Assembly: GCF_026210795.1 (NCBI RefSeq)
Contig: NC_089457.1
Location: 2,418,001 to 2,482,000, forward strand
Source: Rhizophagus irregularis
Taxonomy: Eukaryota > Glomeromycota > Glomeromycetes > Glomerales > Glomeraceae
Direction of reading: 5' to 3'
Length of the DNA: 64,000 bases
Shown here: positions 34,443 through 46,200 of the stretch, in pieces
Position numbering within the stretch: the first letter of the stretch is position 1
Layout of the letters: the number at the start of each line of letters is the position of its first letter
Made by a program: the position numbers and the translations under genes
The notes under the pieces: generated by a model
Database searches by the model: none
Told to the model about the DNA's origin: nothing
What the model saw: the letters and a program-made list of their open reading frames with translations, nothing else

Positions 34443-34833
34443 AGTAAACCCACCCCACACACTTACCCATATCACAATAGAAAAGAAACGTTAGTACGTT
34501 TTTTCAAAGTAAATTCCAAAAGAACAAACCCCACACACTTACTCAATATCCCAAAGAACTCAGGAAGCTGAAATCTACAAAAAAGAATAAAAAAAGAAAC
34601 GTTAATACATTTCTTCAAAGTAAATTCCAAAAGAACGCGCTCCCACACACTTAAACTTACCCAATATCCAAAAAAACCCGGGAAGCCGAAATCTACAAAA
34701 AAGAATAAAAAAAGAAACGTTAGTACGTTTCTTCAAAGTAAATTCGTAAATAACGCACCCTACACACTTACCCAATATCCCAAAGAACCCGGAAGCCGAA
34801 ATCTACAAAAAAAGAATAAAAAAGAAACGTCAG
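34443..34833. repeat. 107-bp tandem array, left part
   Basis: About 3.7 direct units. Landmarks in each: CACACACTTACCCAATATCC, CCGAAATCTACAAAAAAGAA and the palindrome GAAACGTTAGTACGTTTC. Cut by element B inside that palindrome. Confidence 0.85.
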
Positions 34834-35020
34834 CCCTATAAAAAATATGTATACGGTTTTTACACTGTATATACGTATTTTTGATACAGTTCGCATTTTT
34901 ACATACGGCATATCAGTATAATGTATACTGTTTGCAAAATGTGTTTAGTAAAAAATACAATAAAGTATACGGTAAACATACTGTGTGATACGGTATATTA
35001 AATTCATACGTCTATAACGT

Positions 35021-36238
35021 TGAGATCCCCCAATTCCCTCTGTCATCAATTTACAGAGTTGCCACATCGAACGGGCATTCCCATGGTCGAACGAATGAAT
35101 AAACGAACGAACGAACAATTAAACGAGCGAACATTTAATCAACAACATAATTAACAAACAACAAAATCAACGAACAATATACAACAACATTCTTGGTTCA
35201 CAACATGGATAACGTTAGTAGTATAAAACGTTAAACGACATAAAATAAAATTAACTTCTCTAAATTTTCCCCAAATTATATCCACTTTTACCTTTAATGG
35301 CTCTCGCTACGAATTATTACTTCTCAAAACATATATTTAATTCTTCTTAAATTTTCATTAATTAAAATTAATTAATCAAACATTAATTAAAGTTTAGGGC
35401 GAACCTATTACCTTTAATTAAAATTAAACTTCATTAACAAATAATTAAATGAAACTTATATTTTATTGAGTTCTGTGGATGCGAACTATGGAATTACTTT
35501 GAATTCCGCTCTCTATATATACAATTTTTATGCTACTTTCTATTCTATCTATATACTATCTTTTATGTTCTTTACATATTATCGTTGAACTATCTTTCTA
35601 ATATACTTCTTTTATGTTCTTTTACATATTATCTTTGAACTATCTTTCTAATATACTATCTATATTTTAAATACGCTATCTTTTAATATGCTATCTTATA
35701 TATTATTTTATATATTATCTTTTCTATTATTCGAATATTACATCGTAAAGAAATAATTTATAACCCATCTTTTATGGCTGTGCTATCTTTTCTTTAAAAT
35801 AATCTTTCAAATATTATGTCGTAAAGATATAATCCATCTTTTGTGGCTGTGTTATCTTTTTATATATGTTCTTTTTAATATGTTATCTTTTATATTCCAT
35901 CTTTATACTATCTCTTCATATTATCTTTTATGTTATTTTGTGTTCTTTAATCTTTCCGACATTATTTTATATGTTCTTTTAATCCACTTTATGTGTTTTG
36001 CTTATAATTTATCTTTTGTGGCTTATAATTATTCTTTCTTATCGTTCTTATTGTTAAAGATCGCTAAGCCGCAAATGATCGACTCTATTTATCCTATTGG
36101 TTCTTTGTCAATCATTCAATAAATATTACATCATGTAGATCATTACTCTTCTTAAATGTTTATCCTTTTCGGCTAATTATTTATCCATTCACACCAATCC
36201 ACGATTAATTTGTTCGTTCTTAATACTTGATAATTACA
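35021..36238 (-). mobile_element. diverged solo LTR of the Ty3-type family
   Basis: In reverse orientation it matches the LTRs at 50250 and 61971 in order: TTTAGGGCGAACCTATTACC, GAATTCCGCTC, two copies of the 69-bp unit (CTTTTGTGGCTGTG, CTTTCAAATATTAT), and AATATTACATCATGTAGATC near its end, finishing TTACA. Many substitutions and indels, so it is older than the full-length copy. No clear target duplication; a piece of element B (GTATATTAAATTCATACGT-like) is present on both sides, at 34993 and 36382. Confidence 0.75.
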
Positions 36239-36430
36239 TTTGGCGGTTGAATTTTATCATCTTTTCGTGCTTGATATTCGGCCGTTTACAACGTATACCA
36301 TTTCTACTGTATATCAGTATTTTGTATACGGTTCACAAAAATATTGTAAATGAAGGATATGGTATACGTATTATTCTACAGTATATTAAAATTCATACGT
36401 TTATAACGTATTTTCTACAGATATACACAG

Positions 36431-38526
36431 GTCAAATAAATAAAAATCAGATTTTTGCCCTTTTTAATATGGCTATCTGATTTTTTGGCAATTTTAATAT
36501 AATATTTCCGATTTTAATAAATATTTTTGATTTTAATATAATATTTCTGATTTTTAACATGAAATTGCCGATTTTTGGCTATTTGTAGTAGGATTTTTCG
36601 ATTTTAATATAAAATTTCTAATTTTAATATATAACATGTGATTATGTATTACGGTTTAATATTTATTTATTAACTTAGATTTTTTTTTTTATTTCAGTTA
36701 TAATTATTTTTTTGCCTCAAAAACTTTACTAAAATACTTTTTAAATACTTTATAAAATAGAATTAAAATATTTTTTTTCTTAAATATAAACACATTTAAA
36801 TTAAATAACTCATAATTTAAAATATAAACAAATATTATATTTTTTTTACACATATTTCAAAGTATTGTTTGAGCATTTTGGTTAAAGTAAATCTTATTCT
36901 TTTAATTAAAAGTAGTTCAGTAAGTTTAAAACTGTTAAGATATTAATCTTCATAAAAGTACAGTTAATATTTTTGGAATTATTTACATTTTTTATATAAT
37001 ACAGTAGTATTAAGTTACAAATTTTTTTACCTTCAGAACGTATTTTGAGATCTTTAGCCAAAGTAAATCAACTTCTTATATTAATTGTAAGTTGTTTAGC
37101 ATGTCAAAATCTACTTGAATATTAATTTTCACGAAGGTACAGTTAATACTTGATGAGTTATTCACGATTTTCACAACGGTACTCATTCACGAATTTTATT
37201 TTTTTCCGTTTTGTCACTTCAGAGCGTATTTTGAGCACTTTATCCAAAGTAAACTAACTTTTTATATTAATAGAATGTTGTTCAGCATGTCAAAATCTAC
37301 TTGAATATTAATTTTCACGAAGGTACAGTTAATACTTGATGAGTTATTCACGATTTTCACAATGGTACTCATTTATGAATTTTATTTTTTTCCGTTTTGT
37401 CACTTCAGAGCGTATTTTGAGTACTTTAGCCAAAGTAAATTGACTTCTTATATTAATTGAAAGTTGTTCATCATGTCAAAATCTACTTGGATATTAATTT
37501 TTACGAAGGTACAGTTAATACTTGATGAGTTATTCACGATTTTCACAACGGTACTCATTCACGAATTTTATTTTTTCTATTTTGTCACTTCAGAGCGTAT
37601 TTTGAGCACTTTAGCCAAAGTAAATCGACTTCTTATATTAATTGAAAGTTGTTCAGCATGTCAAAATCTACTTGGATATTAATTTTTACGAAGGTACAGT
37701 TAATACTTGATGAGTTATTTACGATTTTCACAACGGTACTCATTCACGAATTTTATTTTTTCCATTTTGTCAATTCAGAGCGTATTTTGAGCACTTTAGC
37801 CAAAGCAAATCGACTTCATTTATTAATTGAATATTGTTCAGCATGTAAAATCTACTTGAATATTAATTTTCACGAAGGTACAGTTAATACTTGATGAGTT
37901 ATTCACGATTTTCACAACGGTACTCATTCACGAATTTTATTTTTTTCCGTTTTGTCACTTCAGAGCGTATTTTGAGCACTTTAGCCAAAGCAAATCGACT
38001 TCATTTATTAATTGAAAATTGTTCAGCAGCTTAGAATCTACTTGAATATTTATTTTAATGAAGGTACAGTTAATATTTGTGGAATTATTAATTTTTATAA
38101 TTGTGCATATTACATTGAATTACAAGTAAATTTATATTCTTAAATGTATTTTGTTTAAAATTTAATTATTTAAGATTAGTTTTTTATTTAATATTGCTTA
38201 ATAAAATATTTTTTAAAATTTAATTCAATATTACAATATAATTTTTTATAAAAATATATATTTCATAATGTACAGTATATACAATTTTTTTGTATAGTGA
38301 AAAAACTGAAAAATGTAGTTAAGAATTGGTAATACGGCTGTAAAAAGTCACAAATCAGACAAATATAGCTAAAATCAGCAATCCGATTTGAATATGCAAT
38401 TTAAAAATTGGCATATCCAATTTTTGTCAATTCGTACTAAAAAATCAGCTACAAAAAGTTACAAATCAGACAAATATAGCCAAAAATTGGCTATCTGATT
38501 TTTTTGCCAGTTTTTATTTATTTGAC
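36431..38526. mobile_element. element C: 2.1-kb TIR element with 185-bp tandem array
   Basis: Perfect 16-bp termini GTCAAATAAATAAAAA on the left and inverted on the right. Subterminal AATCAGAT, GGCTATCTGAT and ATCAGACAAATATAGCC motifs occur in opposite orientation at the two ends. The interior is dominated by the 185-bp array. No transposase. Target duplication not found. Confidence 0.6.
36855..38095. repeat. 185-bp tandem array, about 6.5 copies
   Basis: The landmark CAGAGCGTATTTTGAGCACT recurs about every 184-187 bases (about 37221, 37408, 37592, 37777, 37962; diverged at 37035 and 36860). Units also share AGGTACAGTTAATACTTGAT and CACGATTTTCACAACGGTAC. Copies are more diverged at the edges, as expected for a satellite homogenised from the middle. 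The frames at 37464 and 37649 are repeat by-products. Confidence 0.9.
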
Positions 38527-38599
38527 GTAAGTTTTTCTACACTTTAAAGCATCAAACAATACTAGTATCCACTAATATATACTACCCAAAAACTCACTG

Positions 38600-39072
38600 A
38601 TGTAAAATCACAATTATTAAAAATTCGCAAGAATTTTTGTTAATACTGTTTAATTTTTAAGTTCAAAGTCTGATTGATACTAAATTCAAAACTCAATTAT
38701 AAATCATTTTTATAAATTAGTATTAAGATTTTAATTTAAAAATTAAGCAGTATCAAGGAAAATTCTTGCGAATTTTTCTTAATACTGCTTAATTCTAATT
38801 TAACTAATTTAGTATTAAAGCTTTAATTTAAAAATTAAGCAGTATCAAGGAAAATTCTTGCGAATTTTTCTTAATACTGCTTAATTCTAATTTAACTAAT
38901 TTAGTATTAAGGCTTTAATTTAAAAATTAAGCAGTATCAAGGAAAATTCTTGCGAATTTTTCTTAATACTGCTTAATTCTAATTTAACTAATTTAGTAGT
39001 ATTAAGGCTTTAGTTTAAAAATTAAGCAGTATCAAGGAAAATTCTTGCGAATTTTTCTTAATACTGCTTATT
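38600..39072. repeat. array of hairpin units (left block)
   Basis: Each unit of about 93 bp contains a near-perfect hairpin: ATTAAGCAGTATCAAGGAAA then ATTCTTGCGAATTTTTCTTA then ATACTGCTTAAT, arms about 24 bp with a 3-base loop, separated by a linker CTAATTTAACTAATTTAGTA. Hairpins at about 38742, 38835, 38928 and 39021, plus a diverged first copy. Confidence 0.85.
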
Positions 39073-39255
39073 CGCCAATTTGTGAAATTAGCCAAAATTA
39101 AGATTTTCATAAAGATTTGCACATTTTAACAAGAATTATGTTTCACAAGCTTAAATTATATGTGTTACATAATCAGATGATTTAAATCTATCAAAAAATA
39201 AAAAAAAATTTTTTAACGTTTATTCAAAAATAACAATGGCAACTACTTTCTTTTT

Positions 39256-39294
39256 TAATCACTTTTCAATCACTTTTCAATCACTTTTCAATCA
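39256..39294. repeat. short tandem repeat, 12-bp unit
   Basis: AATCACTTTTCA repeated three times with a partial fourth. Confidence 0.8.
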
Positions 39295-40187
39295 GATTTT
39301 TGTTAGGTGACTTAGAAAAGTTTATAGGCATATATAGCAGGTTTTTTTTAATCAATAATTAAGAAAACAAATATTAATAATTTATATTAATAAGAAAAAT
39401 CTTTTTTCATTTATTTTTAACCTTAGTTCCTTCTTTTTTTTAGTAAAAATATACAAAATAAAAATGTGAGTTATGCTTTAGAGTTTTTGAGATGTTTTTT
39501 TTTGTTTTTTACTATACTGATTTTATTCTACTTGTTAATTACTTTTTAAAATTGATTTTATTAATTTATTCAATTTAAAACAGAAATAGCAAATAAAACC
39601 TTATTAAGTAAAGTAAAAAGAGCTCAATAATACCTGTAAAGATCATCTTTTGGTAAGAATTATAATTTTAAAAATTTTTGTATCAGAGTTTTATTCAATT
39701 AACAAAATCGTTAATATATCAGCGTAAATACATGCTAAACACATATATTTATATTCATATGAAAGGCCAGAACCTAAACTACCTGAACGAAAAAAGATCA
39801 TTCAAATTGAATTACTAGATGTGAAGATATTAACGATCAAAGTCAAAAGTTAAAAACAAATACATTGAACGTAATTATTCAGCAACTTGTGATTCAATTC
39901 ATGCGATATTTGGTTTATAGATAGCTCTTGATTACCTCTTTCTAATGAATATAAATTCATTCATCTAGCACAGATACACGTTAAGTTATTCAATATTTTG
40001 TCATGACAATTATATTTAAATTTTTTAATTTTAATGATATTATTAAAAAATAATATAATCAAATCAATTTTATTTATGTCAGCTGGTGTGAATCTATCAT
40101 TTTCATGTAACTTGTATTTGCATTTGCTTAATAAAGTTAGTTTTTTGAATATAAAAACTTAATTCCATAAATCAGCCCATATGTTAA

Positions 40188-40366
40188 GGGAGTTACACAT
40201 ATCACGTAATATTCATTTTCTTATAAACCTTACCCCCCCCCCCTGTTAGATTTCATAACCAATCAAATTATAATATTTATAAATCATATGATTTAAATAA
40301 GTGTAACGTAAAATTTTAACTACCCCCCTCCCCCCTATAATAATTACATAATATGTGTAAGCTCCC
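40188..40366. mobile_element. 179-bp Harbinger-like MITE with TAA target duplication
   Basis: Left end GGGAGTTACACATATCACGT and inverted right end GGGAGCTTACACATATTATG; TAA flanks both ends (40185-40187, 40367-40369), the 3-bp TWA type duplicated by PIF/Harbinger transposases. Carries an 11-base C run and a second C-rich tract, which stand out in this AT-rich DNA. Confidence 0.7.
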
Positions 40367-40375
40367 TAAATAAAT

Positions 40376-40605
40376 TCTAATTTAACTATTAAGCAGTATT
40401 AAGGAAAATTCTTGCGAATTTTTCTTAATACTGCTTAATTCTAATTTAACTAATTTAATATTAAGGCTTTAATTTAAAAATTAAGCAGTATCAAAGAAAA
40501 TTCTTACAAATTTTTCTTAATTCTAATTTAACTAATTTAGTATTAAGGCTTTAATTTAAAAATTAAGCAGTATTAAAAAAAATTTTTACAAATTTTCTTA
40601 TTAAA
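40376..40605. repeat. array of hairpin units (right block)
   Basis: Two to three more units of the same hairpin repeat, more diverged, after a 1.3-kb interruption that includes a MITE ending at 40366. Confidence 0.75.
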
Positions 40606-41490
40606 AAAAAGAACTTTTAAATTACTAACTAATTGAACTTTAAAAACAATCTGTATGATTTAAATTTTAAAAAAATACTTCTGCTTTTTAATTTTCGCAT
40701 TTCTATATTTAACCAATTAAAATTCAGCTGATCGCTGATCACATGCATTAATAACACGTTATTGTTTATTTTTTGTTTATTTTTTCAAAAATATTCTTTT
40801 CTCTTCTTTTTTTTAGAAAAAAAAAGACAATAAAAATGAATACCAAAACTATTTTAACATATAATAATAAAAATTAAATAAAAAACTTATTTTGATAATA
40901 TACAATATATATATTTGTACTAAACTACTAATTATACAAAAAGTGATACGCACGTATATCAATTAACAATTACTTTCGCTAATATCTCTCTGGAATTGTA
41001 ATGGTGAATTTTAACAATATTAATTAAACAACTATATGTACACCTTTTTATGTTTTTATTTTTATATTAATATTATATGTTAACATATATTAATTATATT
41101 TTTTTTTACTTTTATGTATTTTATTTAATTTTTTTAATATATTACTAACATTACTACTATCGTTTTATTACTTTTTTATATCTAACTAATATATTAATAA
41201 TATTACTAACTTTTTATTATTTCTTTTTTATATTTAAAATAATGATAATATTACTAATTAAGTTTCTTTTTTTTACTAACCTTTTATTATTCCTTTTTTA
41301 TATTTAAAATAATGATAATATTACTAATTAAATTTCTTTTTTTTTTGTTTATATTTTGCTAATATTATTTTTTTTACAAATAGTATATTATTTTATACTA
41401 GTTTTTTATTTATATTATTTATAAAAAATATTTGTATATTTAATATTATTTAATAAAAATTTTATTGATTATAAATGCATTTTAAATTCT
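40606..41490. other. AT-rich filler inside element B
   Basis: TTTTTATATTTAAAATAATG-type local duplications at 41218 and 41288; no coding signal. Confidence 0.4.
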
Positions 41491-41849
41491 GTTTGCAAAT
41501 ATAAAATATACGATTTAATTGAATAATATATACTATTTATCAGTATAAAATATGCAGTTTAAACTGGAAAAAAGTACTGTTTATCAGTATAAAATATACG
41601 GTTTATCCTGGAAAAGTATACTGTTCACAATATAAAATATAAAACAATATACTGTTTACAAGTATAAAACATACGGGTAAAACTGGAAAAATATACTGTA
41701 CGCAAACCGTATATATGATACGGTATGCAGAATACCGAATATATACAGTATGTGAAAATACTGTAATCATACGGTAATAATACTATAAATATACTGTTCG
41801 CAAAATACGAAAATACAGTATACTAACCGTATATATATTTTTTATAGGG

Positions 41850-42405
41850 CAGTACGTTTCTTCAAAGTAAATTCCAAGAGAATGTGCTTCCACACACTTA
41901 CCCAATATCCCAAAGAACCTGGGAAGCTGAAATCTACAAAAAAGAATAAAAAAAGAAACGTTAGTACGTTTCTTCAAAGTAAATTCCAAGAGAACGCATT
42001 CCCACACACTTACCCAATATCCCAAAGAACCCGAAAAGCTGAAATTTACAAAAAAGAATAAAAAAAGAAACGTTAATACGTTTCTTCAAAGTAAATTCGT
42101 AAATAACGCACCCCCACACACTTACCCAATATTCCAAAGAACCTGAGAAGCCGAAATCTACAAAAAAGAATAAAAAAAAGAAATGTTAGTACGTTTCTTC
42201 AAAGTAAATTCCAAGAGAACGCGTTGCCGCACACTTACCCAATATCCCAAAGAACCCGGAAGCTGAAATCTACAAAAAAGAATAAAAAAGAAACGTTAGT
42301 ACGTTTCTTCAAAGTAAATTCCAAGAGAACGCGCTTACAAACACTTACCCACTATCCCAAAGAACTCAGGAAGCCAAAATCTACAAAAAAGAATAAAGAA
42401 AAATG
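41850..42405. repeat. 107-bp tandem array, right part
   Basis: About five direct units with the same landmarks and same orientation as the left part, so the two parts were one array before element B inserted. The short frames at 41783-42025 and 42224-42409 are by-products of the repeat. Confidence 0.85.
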
Positions 42406-42833
42406 TTAGAAAAATAAATAAATAAAAAAAAAAACAAAAAGACCTCCTCTAACTTACCTTCAAGCTGAAATCCAGTTCCAGGAAGGTGTTCCCTAGAAAA
42501 ATGAAGTAAAGGGAACATCCTAAGCCGTTTAAGCCGAATTTCGAAGGGAAGAATGACCGAAGACGCTCTATATTTTTATATTTTTTTTTATATTTTTATA
42601 TATTTTTTTTTTAAAAAAAAAAAAAAAAGCAAAAAAAAATACCGGATTTGACCAGATTATCTGATCAATCCGGTCAATCCGATCATCTGTGTAACATCCG
42701 ATCAATCCGGTATTATCCAACGGATCCATCCGGATTTTCTGAAATCTGTTCATTCTTAATCCGGATCATCTGATCCAGTCAAAAAACGGATGACAGATTG
42801 AACGGATTCCACCAGAGCATACCTCTACCCTAG

Positions 42834-43189
42834 GGCCAATGACCAGCCCTTACTAAGAGTAGGATATATACCATAAATTTTAACACTTATTTGCAGAAAC
42901 AATAATATTGGTAATAAATACAGTATAAATAAATAAATAATTTATTTTATTTTTTTTTCATCTAAAAAAAATTTAATTTATTGTTTTTTTGCATTTTGAT
43001 TTAATCATCTTGTAATTGGCTTGAATTTTTTAATTTATAAAAAACATTTAACAATTTTTTTTAAAAAAATTTTTTCAGTTTCTAACCATGCTGTAGTAAA
43101 CTTTTTAAAAATTTTATATAAAACGTATATTATAATTTATATTCATATTCAAAATAAAATTATTCAATAAAATTTATTTTACACAAATC
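42834..43189. other. AT-rich spacer between element A and the next repeat block
   Basis: No coding signal or repeat structure seen. Confidence 0.35.
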
Positions 43190-43960
43190 AAATTTGGATG
43201 ATTCTATGTCCACATTTTTTTTTTATTTGTGTAATATATATAATTTTTTTTAATAAATCAATTTATATAATATATATTTTAATAAGTAAATTCATATAAC
43301 TTTTTTTTGATAATTAAATTCATATAATGTTTTTTAATAATTACTAAATTTGTATCATATAATGCTTTTTAAATGAATAAACTCGTATAATGTTTTTTAA
43401 TAAATAATTTTTTTTTTAATATATAATGCTTTTATTTTAATAAATAAATTCATATAATGTTTTTTTTAAAATAAATTTGTATAATATTTTTTTAGTAAAA
43501 AAATTTAATAAATTCAGGTATATAATTTTTTTAATAAATCAATTCATGTAATATATATTTTAATAAGTAAACTCGTTAATTTTTTTTTAATAATTAAATT
43601 TGTATAATATTTTTAAATAATCACTAAATTTGTATAATGCTTTTTTTTTAATAAATAAAACTCGTATAATGTTTTTTAATAAATAAATTTATTTAATATA
43701 TAATGCTTTTGTTCTTTAATAAATAAATTTATATAATGTTTTTTTTTAATAAATAAATTTATATAATGTTTTTTTTAAAATAAATTTGTATAATATTTTT
43801 TCATAAATAAATTTAATAAATTTAGGTATATGTATTTTTTTTAACAAAATAAATTTGGATATATATTTTTAACAAAATTCGAATATATTAATAAAATTTG
43901 GATATATATATATTTTAATAAAATTCAAATATATTTATTTTTAATTCGGATATATATATT
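43190..43960. repeat. degenerate AT-rich minisatellite
   Basis: Repeated AATAAATTCATATAATGTTT type units of about 30-40 bp with variable T runs, ending in GGATATATATATTT repeats. Poorly conserved unit length suggests slippage. Confidence 0.7.
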
Positions 43961-44199
43961 TGGGTAATATTATTTGGCGATCTGTCGCCATGGCGACTCT
44001 ATCACATGACTTAATAAAATTTTAATTGGCTGATTCATTTTTGATCGGTTAATTTTTAAAGAATATTTTATTTACAGTAAAATTTTATTTGTTAAATACA
44101 ATATTAAAACTATAAAATTATACACTTAGTGGATATATTTTATTGATTAAAGAAATAAAAACTAACAATAATGGTAAATACTAGTGATAAAAAAAAAAG

Positions 44200-44758
44200 A
44201 AAAATTACAATGATAAAATGAAAAAAATGCTAATAAATAAGCAAAAAAAGGAAATAGAAGATATAACGTTAATAATTATGAAAGAAAAAAGGAAACAAAA
44301 AGAAATGACGTGGAATGAAAAGAAAAGAAATGAAAAAAAGTGTAAAAAGGATAATAAGGACAAAAGAAAGTGTAATAAGATGATAAGGATGAAAGGGAAG
44401 TGAAAGGGAAATGTAAAAGAAGTGAAAAAGGTGTTAGAAGATGAAAAGAAAGTGAGAAAGATAATAGTGAACAAAAATGAAGTGAGAAGGAAGTAAAAAG
44501 GATGATAGGAGATGAAAAAAAAGTGAGAAAGATGATAGTGAACGAAAATAAAGTGAGAAGGAAGTAAAAGGGTGATAGGAGATGAAAAGGAAGTGAGAAA
44601 GATGATAGTGAACGAAAATGAAGTAGAAAGGGAGTAAAAAAGGATGATAGAAGACGAAAAAGAAGTGAAAAAGATGATGGTGAACAAAAATGAAGTGAAA
44701 AGAAAGTAAAAAGAATGATAGGAGATAAAAAAGAAGTAAGAAAGATGATGGTAAACAA
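44200..44758. repeat. purine-rich tandem array, left part
   Basis: Units of about 60-70 bp built of GAAGTGAGAAAGATGATAGT, GAACGAAAATGAAGTGAGAA and GGATGATAGGAGATGAAAA. The strand is almost free of C, so both strands give long fortuitous frames (Phe/Ser-rich on minus, Lys/Glu-rich on plus). Cut by the solo LTR at 44763. Confidence 0.8.
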
Positions 44759-44762
44759 ACGG

Positions 44763-45936
44763 TATCACCCCGTCTGCCACCCGGCGGTAAACAAAGTTCC
44801 CTGCTTCTATTATATGTGCTCTCAGCGAAACATTAATATTTTTGCTTGGTTTAGTTTTAAAGCTTTAACTTAATTTTCATCATTTTCTAATTCTTTATAT
44901 TCATATCTACTTCATCATTTGAATACTTATTTAACATTAATTAAAACTTAGGTGAACCATAAGTATATTCGAAATAACTTTTAATAATTAACGTTTTTAC
45001 AAACATTTATGAACCCTTCACCCATATGATTGTGTACATTCCGACTAACCAAACTATTATGTTCGTGCGTTTCTCATATATCAAATGGTAAAGGAACTCA
45101 TTATTTAACATACTTTTTCATCATAAGAAAACAGTATAAAAGAGTCGATAATCATTAATTAATGGGTAAAAAGTACTTTATTTATATTTTGATCTTCATA
45201 AAATTCACAACCAACTAAATTACCTAAAATTTAAAATCCTCACTTGCGACTGTGGAATTCACTTCCCATTCCGCTCCTATTTAAACAAACTTTCTTATTC
45301 TTTCTTTTCTTACTTCTTACTTCTTATCTAATATTTTATGTTATGTGTTATCTTTAATACGCTATCTTTTATACATGATCTTTTCTATATTATTTTTATA
45401 TGCTATTTTATCTTTTCTAATATGCTATTTTATATACTATTTTATAAGTTATCTTTTCTATCTTTCAAATATTACATCGTAAAGAAATAATTTATAATCC
45501 ATCTTTTGTGGCTGTGTTATCTTTTTTTTTATCTTCTCTTTAAAATAACATAATCTTTCAAATATTATATCATAAAGAAATAATCCATCTTTTGTGGCTG
45601 TGCTATCTTTTTGTATCATCTTTTTATATTATCTTTTATATTATCTTTTCATATTGTCCCATAATCTATCTTTTGTGGCTTATAGCTCCTCCTCCTAATT
45701 ATTCCTGTTGATGAACTTGATAAACTGGTTGCTAAGCCGCATCGATCGACCCCCTGATTGATCTATTGGTTCGTCATTAATCATTTAATAAATATTACAT
45801 CATGTAGATCATTTCTTCTCCTAAATGTTTATCCTTTCTGGCTAATTATTTATTCGATCATGTGATTTTCTACCATGTAATCTTCTATTCGATATATTAT
45901 TCATCTATTCTATTAAGTTCAATATCCATGGTTACA
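44763..45936 (-). mobile_element. solo LTR of the Ty3-type family, ACGG target duplication
   Basis: The reverse complement matches the LTRs of the full-length element end to end: starts TATCACCCCGTCTGCCACCC (inverted LTR end), contains CTCAGCGAAACATTAATATT and ATCCATCTTTTGTGGCTGTG, and ends ATATCCATGGTTACA (inverted LTR start). ACGG flanks both ends (44759-44762, 45937-45940). It has two 69-bp VNTR copies. Formed by LTR-LTR recombination of a full element. Confidence 0.85.
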
Positions 45937-46200
45937 ACGGGAAGTGAGAAGGAAGTGTAAAGAGTGATAGGAAAAGAAAAGAAAGCGAAAATAATAATGA
46001 AAAATAAAAGAAATAAAAGGATGAATGGATGATGGAGAATAAAAAAGAAGTAAAAAGGAGAAAGAAATAAAATAATAAAGGGTAAAAAAGAAGTGAAAAA
46101 AATGATAGAAAGATGAAAAAAAGTGAAGAAAAAATAATCAAAAACACCACCCATAAAAAAAGGAACAAAGAAATGACTGGTTAGTATTATTTCAAATAAA
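45937..46200. repeat. purine-rich tandem array, right part
   Basis: Continuation of the array of 44200-44758 after the solo LTR (GAAGTGAGAAGGAAGTGTAA, AGAGTGATAGG, GATGGATGATGGAGAAT), more irregular. Confidence 0.7.

Larger units (their letters stand above)
34834..41849. mobile_element. element B: 7.0-kb TIR element with 3-bp CAG duplication
   Basis: Left end CCCTATAAAAAATATGTATA, right end reverse complement CCCTATAAAAAATATATATA; the inverted repeat extends about 50 bp (CGGTT, ACTGTAT, CGTATTTT). CAG flanks both ends (34831-34833 and 41850-41852). Subterminal zones (34850-35020, 36280-36420, 41500-41840) are full of TATACGGT and TATACTGT motifs, the kind of sites transposases bind in CACTA and Harbinger elements. 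The interior has no transposase-like frame; it holds a solo LTR, element C and a hairpin array. Superfamily unassigned. Confidence 0.7.
34129..42833. mobile_element. element A: 8.7-kb TIR shell carrying a 107-bp tandem array
   Basis: The left end CCCTAGGGTAGAGATATGCT and the reverse complement of the right end, CCCTAGGGTAGAGGTATGCT, match at 19 of 20. Both run into subterminal repeats of ATCCGG/GGTCAATCCG type (34155-34335 and 42640-42805). Inside lie a tandem array on each side and element B between them. No open frame with transposase character is visible. A target duplication is not evident. Removing the 7-kb insert, the shell would be about 1.7 kb. Confidence 0.65.

Noticed and set aside
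37464-37894. Two similar ORFs with MSKSTWILIFTKVQ
   Set aside because: Direct consequence of the 185-bp tandem repeat; truncated at unit variants and not conserved in other units.
44205-44780. Phe/Ser-rich minus-strand ORFs (191 and 160 residues)
   Set aside because: They follow from the C-poor purine-rich satellite; one runs into the solo LTR.
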